Shown here one piece after another: positions 15,645 to 26,463 of a stretch of DNA of 64,000 bases. The DNA is from Sagittula stellata E-37. GTDB lineage: Bacteria; Pseudomonadota; Alphaproteobacteria; Rhodobacterales; Rhodobacteraceae. Under the pieces are notes generated by a model, which did not search any database, had not been told where the DNA came from, and saw nothing but the letters and a program-made list of their open reading frames with translations. The stretch covers positions 4,039,501 through 4,103,500 of the forward strand of contig NZ_CP155729.1 in assembly GCF_039724765.1 (NCBI RefSeq), given 5' to 3'. A program made the translations under genes and the position numbers. Position 1 is the stretch's first letter; each line of letters begins with the position of its first letter.

Positions 15645-17270
15645 ATGTCAAGACTCGCCCAACTGACTCTGACGACATTTCTGACAGCCGGCATCGCCAC
15701 CGTCGGACTGGCGCAGGAGACCCACCCGGAGACCGGCGAGGCGCTGGCCGCCGATCAGACCTTCACCTACCGCATCCTGGACGAATTCTCTTCGCTCGAC
15801 CCGCAGGTCGTCGAGGACGTGACCGGGTCGGAAGTGGCGCGCGACCTGTTCGAAGGCCTGATGAACCAGGACGAAAACGGCGAACTGGTGCCGGGTGTCG
15901 CCACCGGATACGAGGCCTCGGAAGACAAGACCACCTACACCTTCACGCTGCGTGACGATGCGAAATGGTCGAATGGCGATCCGGTGACTGCGCAGGACTT
16001 CGTCTTCGCGTGGCGCCGTGCTGTCTCGCCGGAACTGGCATCGCCGTACCAGTGGTACATGTCGCTGATGTCCATCGAGAACGCCGATGCCATCATCGCA
16101 GGCGAGATGGCCCCCGAAGAGCTGGGCGTCACCGCCGTCGACGACCGCACGCTCGAAGTGAAGCTGAGCCAGCCGCTGTCCTACTTCCCGCAGATGGTGA
16201 CGCATGCCACGACCTTCCCGGCACCGCAGAAGGTGGTTGAGGAGTTCGGCGCCGACTGGACCAAGACGGAGAACATCGTCTCGAACGGCGCTTACGTGCT
16301 GACCGAACACATCCCGAACGAACGCTCCACCCGCGAGCGCAACGAGATGTACTGGGACAACGAGAACACCATCATCGACAAGACCGTGGCGCTGGTCATC
16401 AACGACGAGAACGTGGCCCTGACCCGGTTCCTCGCCGGTGAACTCGACCGCACCGAGATCCCCGCAGGCCAGTTCCCGCGCCTGTCCAAGGAGCACCCTG
16501 ACGAGGCGATCAGCTTTCCGCGGCTGTGCAATTACTACTATACGTTCAACCTGTCCGACAGCGGCCCCGAAGCGTTCAAGGACGTGAACGTCCGCAAGGC
16601 CCTGGCCCTGGCCATCGACCGCGACATCATCACCAAGAACGTGCTGGCGGGCGGAGAAGTGGCGGCCTACAGCTTCACGCCGGCCGCCGTCGCCAACTTC
16701 GAACCGCCGGTCTCCGAAATGCAGGAGATGACCCAGGCGGAACGCGACGCGAAGGCGAAGGAACTCCTGGCGGAGGCGGGCTACGGTCCCGACAACCCGC
16801 TGAAGTTCGGCATGATGTACAACACCTCCGACAACCACCAGAAAATCGCCGTGGTCATGTCGCAGATGTGGAAGCAGAAGCTGGGCGTCGAGGTCGAACT
16901 GTCCAACATGGAGTGGAAGGTCTTCCTCGAAGTGCGCGGCAATCAGGACTTCGAACTGGCGCGCGGTGCATGGTGCGGCGACTACAACGAGGCGTCCACC
17001 TTCCTCGACCTGCTGACGACGCCGTCCGGCTATAACGACGGCAAGTACTCCAACGCCGACTATGACGCGCTGATCCAGGAGGCTAAGTCCGCCGACGACA
17101 GCGCACCGCTTTACACCGAGGCCGAGCAGATCTTTGCACAGGACATGCCGGTGATCCCGGTCTACCACGCGGCGGGCGTCTACATGATGGACAGCGACGT
17201 GGGCAACTGGCCGGTCAACAACGTCGAACAGAACTGGTATTCGAAGGACCTCTACAAGGTCGCCGAGTAA
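15645..17270 (+). CDS. oppA: Oligopeptide ABC transporter substrate-binding protein
   Basis: Periplasmic binding protein of 541 residues of the SBP_bac_5 / OppA-MppA type. A signal peptide (residues 1-24, ending GLAQ) precedes LAADQTFTYRILDEFSSLDP, the start of domain I; DLFEGLMNQDENGELVPGVA is the typical family phrase, and PRLCNYYYTFN with VRKALALAIDR marks the hinge/domain III return. Closest in character to the enterobacterial OppA/MppA group, which binds peptides of two to five residues. It opens a five-component operon with OppB, OppC and a fused OppDF. It is separated from oppB by 132 bases with two hairpins, a common way to raise binding-protein output. Confidence 0.93.
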   Translation: MSRLAQLTLTTFLTAGIATVGLAQETHPETGEALAADQTFTYRILDEFSSLDPQVVEDVTGSEVARDLFEGLMNQDENGELVPGVATGYEASEDKTTYTFTLRDDAKWSNGDPVTAQDFVFAWRRAVSPELASPYQWYMSLMSIENADAIIAGEMAPEELGVTAVDDRTLEVKLSQPLSYFPQMVTHATTFPAPQKVVEEFGADWTKTENIVSNGAYVLTEHIPNERSTRERNEMYWDNENTIIDKTVALVINDENVALTRFLAGELDRTEIPAGQFPRLSKEHPDEAISFPRLCNYYYTFNLSDSGPEAFKDVNVRKALALAIDRDIITKNVLAGGEVAAYSFTPAAVANFEPPVSEMQEMTQAERDAKAKELLAEAGYGPDNPLKFGMMYNTSDNHQKIAVVMSQMWKQKLGVEVELSNMEWKVFLEVRGNQDFELARGAWCGDYNEASTFLDLLTTPSGYNDGKYSNADYDALIQEAKSADDSAPLYTEAEQIFAQDMPVIPVYHAAGVYMMDSDVGNWPVNNVEQNWYSKDLYKVAE

Positions 17271-17285
17271 GCCGTTCCCAGACCC

Positions 17286-17341
17286 GTCCCGGCGTTCGCG
17301 CCGGGACCTGCCGCCGCGCGCAGGAATCGCACGCGGCGGCA
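17286..17341 (+). promoter_or_regulatory. Two stem-loops between oppA and oppB
   Basis: First hairpin GTCCCGGCG-TTCG-CGCCGGGAC (17286-17307, 9-bp stem with a very stable TTCG tetraloop). Second hairpin TGCCGCCGCG / CGCGGCGGCA (17309-17341, 10-bp stem, 13-base loop). Placed after the binding-protein gene and before the permease genes, they probably stabilise the oppA message or attenuate read-through. Confidence 0.55.
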
Positions 17342-17402
17342 CGGGCACCGGACAAGACCCGGTCCCGGGATGCCGATCCATTCCCGCAAGGTTGAACCCC
17401 AA

Positions 17403-18326
17403 ATGCTTTCTTATGTGATCCGACGGCTTCTGGTTGCTGTCCCGACGATCCTGTTACTGGTGATCGCTGCCTTTGCCATGATGCAGCTTGCGCCGGGCGG
17501 GCCATTCACTTCCGAACGTCCCCTGCCCCCCGAGGTGCTCGCCAACATCGAGCGTCGCTACGGCCTCGACCAGCCGCTGTGGAAGCAGCTCTGGGACTAT
17601 TTCGCCAATATCGTCCTGCATTTCGATTTCGGGCCGTCCTTCGTCTACAAGGACCGGGACGTGAACGACATCATCGCGCAGGGCTTCCCGATCTCGCTGA
17701 CCTACGGGTCGCTGGCCTTCCTCGCCGCGACGGTTGTGGGTGTGGTTCTCGGCATCGCCGCCGCGATCCGGCACAACACCTGGATCGATTACGCCGCCGT
17801 GTCGCTGGGGATCGCCGCACAGGCGCTGCCGAACTTCATCATGGGCCCGATCCTGATCCTGACCTTCACGCTCTGGCTGGGGCTGTTGCCCGGCGGCGGC
17901 TGGAACGGCGGACAGTGGCAATACCTCATCATGCCGGTGATTGCGCTTTCGACCTCCTACATGGGGTCCATCGCGCGGATCACCCGGTCGTCGATGCTGG
18001 AAGTGCTGAACTCCAACTTCATCCGCACCGCCCGTGCCAAGGGCCTGCCGCAAGGCACGATCATCTGGCGACACGCGATGAAGCCGACACTGCTGCCGGT
18101 GATCTCCTACCTCGGGCCGGTCTTCGTTTACGTGCTGACGGGGTCCGTCTTCGTCGATCTCTACTTCTCCACCGGCGGCCTCGGTCAGAGCTACGTGAAC
18201 TCCGCCCTCACCCGCGACTATGCGGTGCTGCTGGGCGTGACGATCCTGTACGGCGCGCTGACCGTCGTCGTGAACCTGCTGACCGACCTCGCCTACGCGT
18301 GGTTCGATCCCAAGATCCGGTACTGA
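17403..18326 (+). CDS. oppB: Oligopeptide ABC transporter permease OppB
   Basis: Inner-membrane permease of 307 residues with about six helices. It begins MLSYVIRRLLVAVPTILLL, the standard first helix of OppB/DppB proteins, and has the periplasmic segment PGGPFTSERPLPPEV and RRYGLDQPLW that precede the core domain. The cytoplasmic coupling loop is seen at NFIRTARAKGLPQGTIIWRH. I chose ATG 17403 over an upstream in-frame ATG at 17370 because the family starts at the first helix. It is followed by oppC after one base. Confidence 0.94.
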   Translation: MLSYVIRRLLVAVPTILLLVIAAFAMMQLAPGGPFTSERPLPPEVLANIERRYGLDQPLWKQLWDYFANIVLHFDFGPSFVYKDRDVNDIIAQGFPISLTYGSLAFLAATVVGVVLGIAAAIRHNTWIDYAAVSLGIAAQALPNFIMGPILILTFTLWLGLLPGGGWNGGQWQYLIMPVIALSTSYMGSIARITRSSMLEVLNSNFIRTARAKGLPQGTIIWRHAMKPTLLPVISYLGPVFVYVLTGSVFVDLYFSTGGLGQSYVNSALTRDYAVLLGVTILYGALTVVVNLLTDLAYAWFDPKIRY

Positions 18327-18327
18327 C

Positions 18328-19263
18328 ATGCGCTTTTTCGGAACATCCCCCAAGGCCGCCGCGCTGGCGGGCGAGATCACCGACTTCACCGCCGTGCGCG
18401 GCCGGTCGCTTCTGAGGGACGCCTTCAACCGCTTCCTGCGCAACAAGGCCGCGATGGCAAGCGTCGTCATCCTTGCGCTGGTCGTGCTGTTCGTGCTGTT
18501 CGGACCGCTGTTCTCGCAATGGTCGAACGAGGAAATCGACTGGGTCGTGATGGGAGACGTGAAGGGCATGGGCATGCCGTCGCTGGAGACCGGGCACTAC
18601 TTCGGCGTCGACGATCTCGGCCGCGATTTGTATGCACGGACGATCCAGGCGACGCGCACCTCGCTGCTGGTCGGGCTGATCGGTGCCGCCATGGCGCTGG
18701 TCGTGGGCACGCTTTGGGGTGTCGTCGCGGGCTACTTCGGCGGGCGCCTCGACAGTGTCATGATGCGCTTCGTCGATATCATGCTCGCCATCCCGCTGAC
18801 GCTGATCCTCATCCTCATCCTCGTCGTCGCCGGGCGCAGCTTCGTGGCACTGTTCCTGGGCCTCGGCGCGGTGTCGTGGCTGACCATGAGCCGCATCGTC
18901 CGCGGCCAGACCCTGACCCTGAAGGGCCGCGAGTTCATCGAGGCCGCGCGCGCCACCGGCGTGTCGGAGGCCACCATCATCCGGCGCCACATCCTGCCGA
19001 ACCTCGCGGGGGTGGTCATCGTCTACGCGTCGTTGCTGGTGCCCGAGATGATCCTCGCCGAGAGCTTCATCTCCTTCCTCGGTCTTGGCATTTCAGAGCC
19101 CAACACCTCGCTCGGACGCCTGATCGCGGAGGGGGCAGGCACCATGGCCTACGGCACCCTCTGGCAGCTGCTGGTTCCGCTTTTCTTCTACGTCACGCTG
19201 ATCATCGCGATGTTCTTTATCGGCGACGGCCTGCGCGACGCACTCGACCCGAAGGACCGCTGA
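18328..19263 (+). CDS. oppC: Oligopeptide ABC transporter permease OppC
   Basis: Inner-membrane permease of 311 residues. The N-terminal segment contains the OppC/DppC leader helix (NRFLRNKAAMASVVILALVV) and the sequence GVDDLGRDLYARTI, the conserved phrase before the core permease domain. The coupling loop EFIEAARATGVSEATIIRRH is present. About six membrane helices are expected. It is one base after oppB and one base before the fused ATPase gene, so expression is tightly coupled. Confidence 0.94.
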   Translation: MRFFGTSPKAAALAGEITDFTAVRGRSLLRDAFNRFLRNKAAMASVVILALVVLFVLFGPLFSQWSNEEIDWVVMGDVKGMGMPSLETGHYFGVDDLGRDLYARTIQATRTSLLVGLIGAAMALVVGTLWGVVAGYFGGRLDSVMMRFVDIMLAIPLTLILILILVVAGRSFVALFLGLGAVSWLTMSRIVRGQTLTLKGREFIEAARATGVSEATIIRRHILPNLAGVVIVYASLLVPEMILAESFISFLGLGISEPNTSLGRLIAEGAGTMAYGTLWQLLVPLFFYVTLIIAMFFIGDGLRDALDPKDR

Positions 19264-19264
19264 C

Positions 19265-21091
19265 ATGACCGTGTTTTCCGTCAAGGATCTGAAGGTCTCC
19301 TTCGACACGCCCGACGGCGCCGTTCGGGCCGTCAAGGGGGTCTCCTTCGATATCGCCGCGGGCCAGTGTCTTGGCATCGTTGGCGAAAGCGGATCGGGCA
19401 AGTCGCAGAGCTTCATGGCCGCGATGGGCCTGCTGCCGCCGAACGGCCATGCCAGCGGGTCGGTGACGTTGTCCGGGCAGGAGGTTCTGAACCTTCCGCT
19501 GAAACGGCTGAACGCCATCCGCGGCGCGGATGTGGGCATGATCTTCCAGGACCCGCTGACCGCGCTCACCCCCCACCTGAAGATCGGCGCACAAATGGCC
19601 GAGGTGCTCAGAGTCCACAAGGGTCTGCGGGGCCGCGCCGCCCGCGCGCATTGCCTCGACTGGCTGAACCGCGTGCAGATCCCCGAGGCCGAGCGCCGTC
19701 TCGACCAGTACCCGCACGAGCTGTCGGGCGGGATGCGTCAGCGCGTGATGATCGCGCAGGCCATGCTCTGCGATCCGAAACTGCTGATCGCGGACGAACC
19801 GACCACGGCGCTCGACGTGACGGTACAGGCGGAGGTGCTGGACCTGATGGCCACGCTGCAGAAGGAGATGGGCACCGCCATCGCGCTGATTACGCACGAC
19901 ATGGGCGTCGTCGCCCGCATGTGCGATCACGTGAAGGTCATGCGCCTTGGCGAATTCGTGGAGGACGGCCCGGTGGAACGCATCTTCGCCGAACCGGAAC
20001 ACGATTACACCCGCAAGCTGCTGGAGGCGATGCCCCGGATCGACAAGGGCGATACGCCGGGCGACATCGCAGGCAACACCATTCTCGACGTCGAAGACCT
20101 GAAGGTGCACTTTCCGATCAGCGTGAGTGGCGGTCTGTTCGGGCGCACCGTCCCTCTGAAGGCGGTCAACGGCGTAAGCTTCGACCTGAAGGAAGGCGAG
20201 ACGCTGGGCATCGTGGGCGAATCCGGCTGCGGAAAATCGACACTCGCCCGCGCGGTGCTGCAACTGATCCCATCGAAGTCGGGCACCGTGTCGTGGCTGG
20301 GCAAGCCTCTGACAGAACTGGACCGCAAGGCGCTGAAGCGGGAACGCCGCGACCTCCAGATCGTCTTTCAGGACCCGCTGGCCAGCCTCGATCCGCGCCT
20401 GACCATCTCCGCCTCGATCGCGGAGCCGCTTCAGACCCACCGACCTGAACTGACCGCCCGCGAGCGGCGCGAGGAAGTGGTCGCAATGATGACCCGCGTC
20501 GGGCTGGAGCCGTCGATGTACAACCGCTACCCGCATGAACTCTCCGGCGGACAGAACCAGCGCGTCGGCATCGCCCGCGCGATGATCACCCGGCCCAAGC
20601 TGATCGTCTGCGACGAGGCGGTCAGCGCGCTCGACGTCTCGATCCAGGCGCAGATCGTGAAGCTCCTGAAGGACCTTCAGGACGAATTCGGCATGTCGAT
20701 GCTGTTCATCAGCCACGACCTTTCGGTGGTGCGCGCCATCTCCAACCGGATCATGGTGCTGTACCTCGGGCGCGTCGTGGAGATGGGCGACGCGGACAGC
20801 ATCTGCGCCCGGCCGCAGCACCCTTATACGCAGGCCCTGATTTCCTCAGTACCGATCCCCGATCCGGTGGCCGAACGCGCCCGGAATCGCATCCGCATCC
20901 CCGGAGAACTGCCCTCACCGCTGGATCCACGCGCGTCGCTGCGCTTCCTGCCCTCGCGCCTCGCCGATAAGGGAGACGTCTATGTGCCCCAATTGCGCGA
21001 CATGGGCGGCGGGCACCTCGTGGCCGAACACGATCCGCTGGACAGCCTCCTGAAACACCCCCGTCCCGGGGGCGCGATCCCTGCCGCCTGA
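19265..21091 (+). CDS. Fused oligopeptide ABC transporter ATPase (OppD-OppF)
   Basis: Cytoplasmic ATPase of 608 residues made of two complete ABC domains. Domain 1 has Walker [10 protein letters not shown], signature LSGGMRQR and Walker [13 protein letters not shown]. Domain 2 has Walker [10 protein letters not shown], signature LSGGQNQR and Walker [13 protein letters not shown], where the residue after the catalytic Asp-Glu is Ala instead of the usual Pro. Oligopeptide-transporter C-terminal tails follow each domain. Most bacteria encode OppD and OppF separately; the fused form is common in alphaproteobacteria. It is the last gene of the opp operon and its end is 17 bases from the convergent tetR gene. 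Confidence 0.93.
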   Translation: MTVFSVKDLKVSFDTPDGAVRAVKGVSFDIAAGQCLGIVGESGSGKSQSFMAAMGLLPPNGHASGSVTLSGQEVLNLPLKRLNAIRGADVGMIFQDPLTALTPHLKIGAQMAEVLRVHKGLRGRAARAHCLDWLNRVQIPEAERRLDQYPHELSGGMRQRVMIAQAMLCDPKLLIADEPTTALDVTVQAEVLDLMATLQKEMGTAIALITHDMGVVARMCDHVKVMRLGEFVEDGPVERIFAEPEHDYTRKLLEAMPRIDKGDTPGDIAGNTILDVEDLKVHFPISVSGGLFGRTVPLKAVNGVSFDLKEGETLGIVGESGCGKSTLARAVLQLIPSKSGTVSWLGKPLTELDRKALKRERRDLQIVFQDPLASLDPRLTISASIAEPLQTHRPELTARERREEVVAMMTRVGLEPSMYNRYPHELSGGQNQRVGIARAMITRPKLIVCDEAVSALDVSIQAQIVKLLKDLQDEFGMSMLFISHDLSVVRAISNRIMVLYLGRVVEMGDADSICARPQHPYTQALISSVPIPDPVAERARNRIRIPGELPSPLDPRASLRFLPSRLADKGDVYVPQLRDMGGGHLVAEHDPLDSLLKHPRPGGAIPAA

Positions 21092-21108
21092 CCGAACCGG
21101 CGCGGGCC

Positions 21109-21765
21109 TCAGGAAATGCCGTTCAGGAAGACCCTGAGACCCAGCTCGAACCGCGCTTTGGGCGCCTGTTTGCAGGGGTGTTCATCGGTCTGGATCAGTG
21201 CCTCGATCACCGGCATGTGCAACATGTCGAGCAACAACGTCGCTGCCGCGGCGGGGTCCTCGACCTGCAGTTCGCCCCGCGCGCAGGCCCGCTCGATCTC
21301 TGCCCGGACCATGGCCTGCTTGTTGCGCGGCCCCTCTTCCAGACAGCGCCGGCTGAGGCGCGGGTGCTGCTGGGCCTCGGCGATGGCCAGCCGGAACAGG
21401 GCGATCGGCAGGTCCCATCGGTTGCCGGGCTCGTCGATCATGAAAAGCTTGCGCAGACGGACCGCGAAAGACCCGTCCTCCGGCAGATCCGGCACCGGCG
21501 CGCATCTGACAAAGCGCCTTTCGATGTAGGCGTCGAACAGCGTGTCGCGATCCTGGAACAGGCCGTAGAGCGTCTGTTTCGACATGCCCGCGCGCCGCGC
21601 GATGGCCGCCATGGTCATCCCGGCCAGACCCACCTCGCGGAAGTGCTCGTCCAGCGCGTCGAGGATCACGGCCCGCCGTTTCTCCGCGTCCATGACGACA
21701 GGCCGTCCCTTACGGACGGGCACAGGATCGTCTTTCCTGCCGACTGCTTGTGCGGTACGTGCCAC
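21109..21765 (-). CDS. TetR/AcrR-family repressor, probably of the adjacent RND efflux pump
   Basis: Regulator of 218 residues with an N-terminal helix-turn-helix: RRAVILDALDEHFREVGLAG, then MAAIARRAGMSKQTLYGLF as the recognition unit. The C-terminal half is a helical ligand-binding domain ending in LDMLHMPVIEAL. I chose a GTG start at 21765 because GGAGGG lies five bases upstream; the longer open frame to 22143 runs through the divergent promoter and is not credible. It is transcribed away from the RND adaptor gene with 151 bases between them, the classic AcrR/AcrAB layout, so repression of the pump and of itself is the likely role. Confidence 0.88.
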   Translation of the reverse strand: MARTAQAVGRKDDPVPVRKGRPVVMDAEKRRAVILDALDEHFREVGLAGMTMAAIARRAGMSKQTLYGLFQDRDTLFDAYIERRFVRCAPVPDLPEDGSFAVRLRKLFMIDEPGNRWDLPIALFRLAIAEAQQHPRLSRRCLEEGPRNKQAMVRAEIERACARGELQVEDPAAAATLLLDMLHMPVIEALIQTDEHPCKQAPKARFELGLRVFLNGIS

Positions 21766-21849
21766 GCTTGCCCTCCAAATCGCGCTGCCTTGCCCTTCGC
21801 GCCAAAAAGCGGCTTGCGGAATCCACATTACGGTACTTATGAGACGCCA

Positions 21850-21866
21850 GAGTCTTTTAAATACTC
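21850..21866. promoter_or_regulatory. Candidate TetR operator in the divergent RND/tetR promoter
   Basis: GAGTCTTTTAAATACTC is an imperfect palindrome (GAGT...ACTC arms with a partly symmetric AT-rich centre) in the 151-base gap between the regulator and the pump. It is the most AT-rich patch there and may overlap a -10 region. Just downstream, CGCCGGATT occurs twice (21867 region and 21889 region). Assignment is by position only. Confidence 0.35.
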
Positions 21867-21916
21867 CGCCGGATTGCGCCAAGCGATTTCGCCGGATTCG
21901 CGAAAAGGAGCCGACA

Positions 21917-23113
21917 ATGCGTTCGGTCACGACCGCGCCGCTTCTGGCGCTTTTTGTTGCGGCAGCCCTGCCGCTGTCCTTCACACCCGCGCTTGCACAG
22001 CAACAAGGCGGCGAGCGTCCGCCCGCGGCCGTCACAGTCGAGACGATGCAACCGCAAGCGCTGACGCTGACCTCTACCCTGCCCGGCCGCGTCCGCGCGT
22101 CGGCGGTGGCAGAGGTCCGGCCGCAGGTTAACGGCATCATCACCGAGCGTCACTTCAAAGAGGGCACGATGGTCGAGGAAGGCGATCTTCTTTATACCAT
22201 CGACGCGACCACCTACGAGGCCGCCGTCGCGCAGGCCGAGGCGCAGCTCAGCGCGTCACAGGCCCAACAACGCGCGGCTCTGAGGGACTTCGACCGGGTA
22301 AGCAGCCTGTCCACGCGCGGTGTCACCAGCCAGCAGGCCGTGGACGAGGCGACGTCTGCCCGCGATACCGCTGACGCGCAGGTGGTGATGTCCGAGGCCG
22401 CGCTGCGGTCGGCACAGATCAACCTCGACCACACCGAAATCCGCGCCCGCCTTTCCGGTCGGATCGGCCTTTCGGATATTTCGCGCGGCGCGCTCGTGAC
22501 CGCCAGCCAGCCGACGCCGCTGACCACGATCCGCAAGCTGGACAGGGTTTATGTCGACGTGACTCAATCCGCAGCCGAGCTGCTTGCCTGGCGGCGCGGC
22601 ACGGCGCTGGACGAAGAAACCACGGGCGAGGTCAAGCTGACCCTCGCCGATGGCGCCCCCTTCAGCCAGCCCGGTCACCTCACCGCCGCCGAGCCGCATG
22701 TGGACGAACAGACTGGCGTGATCGTGCTGCGGATCGAATTCCCGAACCCCGACATGCTGCTGCTGCCGGGTATGTATGTGCAGGTCGAAATGCCGACCGC
22801 GCAACTCGAAGACGTGTACCTGGTCCCGCAGGAAGCCGTGACCCGCGACCGCCGGGGCAACCCGACGACCTGGGTGGTGAACGCCGACAACGTGGTCGAG
22901 GTTCGCCCGCTGACGATCCTGCAGGACCGCGGCTCCGACTGGGTGGTCAGCGAGGGTCTGAACCCGGGCGACCGGGTCGTTGTGGAAGGCCTGCAAAAGG
23001 CCGGGCCGGGCGCCACCGTCGCCCCATCGGAACGCACCGCCGAGACCTCAACCGACACCTCCGCCGAGGCCGCGACGGCAACGGACGGCGACGCCGCCAC
23101 GGCAACGGAGTAA
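21917..23113 (+). CDS. RND efflux periplasmic adaptor (membrane fusion protein, AcrA/MexA-like)
   Basis: Periplasmic adaptor of 398 residues with a signal peptide (ending ALAQ). The lipoyl-like halves are visible: [21 protein letters not shown] and [20 protein letters not shown], separated by an alpha-hairpin region rich in Ala/Gln (residues about 100-140, [18 protein letters not shown]) and followed by a beta-barrel. There is no lipobox Cys. The last 25 residues are a low-complexity Thr/Ala/Glu tail. AAGGAG sits 7 bases before ATG 21917. It is followed after five bases by the inner-membrane pump. No outer-membrane channel gene is present, so a TolC-like protein is presumably encoded elsewhere. 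Confidence 0.93.
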   Translation: MRSVTTAPLLALFVAAALPLSFTPALAQQQGGERPPAAVTVETMQPQALTLTSTLPGRVRASAVAEVRPQVNGIITERHFKEGTMVEEGDLLYTIDATTYEAAVAQAEAQLSASQAQQRAALRDFDRVSSLSTRGVTSQQAVDEATSARDTADAQVVMSEAALRSAQINLDHTEIRARLSGRIGLSDISRGALVTASQPTPLTTIRKLDRVYVDVTQSAAELLAWRRGTALDEETTGEVKLTLADGAPFSQPGHLTAAEPHVDEQTGVIVLRIEFPNPDMLLLPGMYVQVEMPTAQLEDVYLVPQEAVTRDRRGNPTTWVVNADNVVEVRPLTILQDRGSDWVVSEGLNPGDRVVVEGLQKAGPGATVAPSERTAETSTDTSAEAATATDGDAATATE

Positions 23114-23118
23114 GCGCA

Positions 23119-26100
23119 ATGGCCCGTTTCTTCATCGAGCGGCCCATCTTTGCGTGGGTCATCTCCATCATCATCATGGGGATCGGCATCCTGTCGGTTC
23201 TGACGCTCCCCATCGCACAGTATCCGCAGATCGCGCCGCCCTCGATCTCCATCCGGGCGAATTATCCCGGTGCCTCGGCGCAGACCGTGGCCAATACCGT
23301 CACTCAGATCATCGAACAACAGATGACCGGCCTCGACGGAATGCGCTACGTGTCGTCGAACTCCACCTCGGCGGGAACCGCCAGCGTCACGCTGACCTTC
23401 GAGACCGGGACCGACCCGGACATCGCTCAGGTCCAGGTGCAGAACAAGCTGGCACAAGCGACGCCGCTCCTCCCCGACAGCGTGCAGCGTCAGGGTGTAA
23501 CCGTGCAGAAGTCCTCTGCCGGCTTCCTGATGGTGATCGCGCTGATCTCTCCGGACGGCAGCCTCGACCAGACGGACCTCTCCGACTACCTGAAGTCCAA
23601 CCTCGTGGACGAGATGTCCCGGATCGAAGGCGTCGGCGCGGTGCAGGTGTTCGGCGGGCAGTACGCCATGCGCATCTGGCTCGACCCGTCAAAGCTGACC
23701 GCCTACGAACTGACGCCTTCGGACGTGGTGGCCGCGGTCAGTGCCGAGAACGCACAGATATCCGCCGGCGCTTTCGGCGACCGTCCCACGTCGGACGGCC
23801 AGATGCTGAACGCCACGATCACCGCGCAGTCGCTGCTGCAGACGCCGGAGGACTTCCGCCAGATCGTCCTGCGTGCGCAGGAGAACGGCGGCCTGGTGCT
23901 GCTGGACGACGTGGCGACGGTCGAGATCGGCTCTGAAGGGTACAATTTCACTCCGACCTACGATGGCCAGCCCGCCAGCGGCATGGCGATCAGCCTCGCA
24001 CCCGGCGCCAACGCGCTGGACACATCGGAGCTGGTGCACGCCCGGATGGAGGAGTTCGCTCAGTTCTTCCCCGCCGGCATCGCCTACACGATCCCTTACG
24101 ACACCACGCCCTTCGTGAAGATCTCTATCGAGGAGGTGGTGCGCACATTGGTCGAGGCCATCGTGCTCGTCTTCCTCGTGATGCTGCTGTTCCTGCAAAA
24201 CCTGCGGGCCACACTGATCCCCACGCTGGCGGTGCCGGTCGTCATCCTCGGGACCTTCGGGGTTCTCGCGGTGATGGGCTATACGATAAACACGTTGACC
24301 ATGCTGGCCATGGTACTTGCCATCGGCCTGCTCGTCGACGATGCCATCGTGGTTGTCGAGAACGTCGAACGCCTGATGGAAGAGGAAGGCCTCTCGCCGC
24401 GCGAGGCCACCCGCAAGTCGATGGGCCAGATCACCGGAGCGCTGATCGGCATCGCCATGGTTCTTTCCGCGGTGTTCGTGCCCATGGCCTTCTTCGGCGG
24501 ATCGACCGGCGTGATCTACCAGCAGTTCTCGGTCACCATCGTGTCGGCCATGGCGTTGTCGGTGCTGGTGGCGCTGACGCTGACACCGGCGCTCTGCGCG
24601 ACCATGCTCAAGCACACCCCCAGTGACAAGCGCGGGTTCTTCGGCTTCTTCAACCGGGGCTTCGGAGCCACGACCCGCGGCTATGGCAAGGCGGTCGGCG
24701 GCATCGTGCGGCGTCCGGTCCGCATGGCTCTTGTCTATCTTCTGATTGTGGGCGGCATGGTCGCGCTGTTCATGCGAACGCCCACCGGCTTCCTGCCGGA
24801 CGAGGACCAGGGCATCATGTTCGTGATGATCCAGGCCCCCACCGGCGCGACGCTGGAACGGACCGAGGATGTCGTGGAACGGGTGCAGACCTACTTCCTC
24901 GAACAGGAATCCGAGGCGGTCGAAGCGGTCTTCGGCGTGGCGGGCTTCGGCTTTGCCGGTCAGGGGCAGAACATGGCGCTGGCCTTCGTCCGGCTGAAGG
25001 ACTGGTCCGAACGCGAAAACCCGGCGCTGTCTGCCCGGGCGGTGGCGGGGCGGGCCTTCGGCGCCCTGTCGCAAATCCAGGACGCCTTCGTCTTTCCGGT
25101 CGTGCCGCCCGCCGTCACCGAACTCGGCAACGTCTCGGGCTTCGACATGTTCCTCCAGGCACGCGGCGGCCAGACCCACGAAGAACTGGTCGCAGCACGC
25201 AACCAGCTTCTGGGCATGACGGCACAAAGCCCGCTTCTGACGGGTGTGCGTCCGAACGGGCTCGAAGATGCCTCGCAGTTCAACCTCGCCATCGACTGGC
25301 GCAGGGCGGGCGCGATGGGCGTGACGGCAACCGATGTGTCGAACCTGTTGCGGATCGCCTGGGCCGGCGCCTATGTGAACGACTTCATCGACCGGGGCCG
25401 GATCAAGCGGGTCTACGTGCAGGGACAGGCAGACAGCCGGTCCACGCCGACCGACCTGGCGAAGTGGCGGGTGCGCAATGCCTCCGGCGGTTTGGTGCCC
25501 TTCGCCAACTTTGCGGAAGGCTCGTGGCAGATGGGGGCACAGGGCATCTACCGCTACAACGGTGTGCCTGCCCTCCAGATCCAGGGCAGTCCCGCGCCCG
25601 GTGTGACCACCGGTGAAGCCATGGCCGAGATGGAGCGTCTCGTGTCCCAGCTTCCCGACGGGTTCGGCCTGTCGTGGACCGGTCTGTCGCTGGAGGAACG
25701 CGAATCCGGCAACCAGGCACCGCTGCTTTACGCGCTGTCCCTGGCCGCCGTGTTCCTGTCGCTTGCAGCGCTTTATGAGAGCTGGTCGATTCCCTTCGCG
25801 GTGATGCTGGCCATGCCCATCGGCGTGTTGGGCGCGCTGCTCGGGGCGTGGGCCGGCGGCTTCGAGAACGGCGTCTTCTTCCAGGTGGGTCTTTTGACGG
25901 TGATCGGTTTGACCGGCAAGAACGCCATCCTGATCGTGGAGTTCGCCCGCGACCGGATGGAGGCAGGCGAAGACGTCTTGACCGCCACGGTCGAGGCCGC
26001 CAAGCAGCGTTTCCGCCCGATCATCATGACGTCCATGGCCTTTTCGCTTGGCGTCGTGCCGCTGGTGATTTCCACCGGTGCGGGCTCCGGCGGACGCAAC

Positions 26101-26238
26101 GCCATTGGCGCCGGGGTGCTTGGGGGCACGCTGTCCTCCACCGTCTTCGGCGTGCTTCTCGTTCCGCTGTTCTTCGTCATTGTGGTTCGGTTGTTCACGC
26201 GCAAGCGGGCGCAATCCGCGACACAACCGGCCGAGTGA
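23119..26238 (+). CDS. RND multidrug efflux pump, inner-membrane transporter (AcrB/MexB-like, HAE1)
   Basis: Twelve-helix proton-driven pump of 1039 residues, the usual size. It begins [20 protein letters not shown] as in AcrB/MexB. The proton-relay Asp pair is seen in [19 protein letters not shown] (helix 4), and the essential Lys in [17 protein letters not shown] (helix 10). Two large periplasmic loops flank these. Such pumps with an AcrA-like adaptor and AcrR-like regulator export drugs, detergents and other amphiphiles; the natural substrate is unknown. Translation follows that of the adaptor gene closely, and a strong hairpin lies after the stop. Confidence 0.95.
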   Translation: MARFFIERPIFAWVISIIIMGIGILSVLTLPIAQYPQIAPPSISIRANYPGASAQTVANTVTQIIEQQMTGLDGMRYVSSNSTSAGTASVTLTFETGTDPDIAQVQVQNKLAQATPLLPDSVQRQGVTVQKSSAGFLMVIALISPDGSLDQTDLSDYLKSNLVDEMSRIEGVGAVQVFGGQYAMRIWLDPSKLTAYELTPSDVVAAVSAENAQISAGAFGDRPTSDGQMLNATITAQSLLQTPEDFRQIVLRAQENGGLVLLDDVATVEIGSEGYNFTPTYDGQPASGMAISLAPGANALDTSELVHARMEEFAQFFPAGIAYTIPYDTTPFVKISIEEVVRTLVEAIVLVFLVMLLFLQNLRATLIPTLAVPVVILGTFGVLAVMGYTINTLTMLAMVLAIGLLVDDAIVVVENVERLMEEEGLSPREATRKSMGQITGALIGIAMVLSAVFVPMAFFGGSTGVIYQQFSVTIVSAMALSVLVALTLTPALCATMLKHTPSDKRGFFGFFNRGFGATTRGYGKAVGGIVRRPVRMALVYLLIVGGMVALFMRTPTGFLPDEDQGIMFVMIQAPTGATLERTEDVVERVQTYFLEQESEAVEAVFGVAGFGFAGQGQNMALAFVRLKDWSERENPALSARAVAGRAFGALSQIQDAFVFPVVPPAVTELGNVSGFDMFLQARGGQTHEELVAARNQLLGMTAQSPLLTGVRPNGLEDASQFNLAIDWRRAGAMGVTATDVSNLLRIAWAGAYVNDFIDRGRIKRVYVQGQADSRSTPTDLAKWRVRNASGGLVPFANFAEGSWQMGAQGIYRYNGVPALQIQGSPAPGVTTGEAMAEMERLVSQLPDGFGLSWTGLSLEERESGNQAPLLYALSLAAVFLSLAALYESWSIPFAVMLAMPIGVLGALLGAWAGGFENGVFFQVGLLTVIGLTGKNAILIVEFARDRMEAGEDVLTATVEAAKQRFRPIIMTSMAFSLGVVPLVISTGAGSGGRNAIGAGVLGGTLSSTVFGVLLVPLFFVIVVRLFTRKRAQSATQPAE

Positions 26239-26243
26239 TCATT

Positions 26244-26267
26244 GGGCGGGGCAACGGTGCCCCGCCC
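26244..26267 (+). terminator. Hairpin terminating the RND operon
   Basis: Perfect 10-bp stem GGGCGGGGCA / TGCCCCGCCC with an ACGG loop, six bases after the pump stop codon. No T-run follows, so it may need Rho or act as a 3'-end stabiliser. Confidence 0.6.
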
Positions 26268-26463
26268 CACCTTGTGCCCCGGTCCGGATCAGACGTGCCG
26301 GGCGCCCTCCCCCCGACATTCGCCCATCTCAGTCGGCGCGCGACTGGCCCCGCCTGATCTCCGCCACCCCTACGAATGGTGTATCCGCCACTCTCTCCCT
26401 TGGCGCGCCGATCCATGTTGGCTAGGGAAAGCCACAGGAACCAGCCGGAGCCAGGGACGCATC

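Noticed and set aside
21584..21916. N-terminal extension of the RND adaptor frame
   Set aside because: It would run through the divergent promoter and the start of the opposite tetR gene; a signal peptide begins at ATG 21917 after AAGGAG.
23689..26226. 845-codon open frame on the minus strand opposite the RND pump gene
   Set aside because: Very low-complexity His/Arg/Gln/Asp translation with no domain; a mirror of a high-GC coding frame. The + strand frame is a textbook RND pump.
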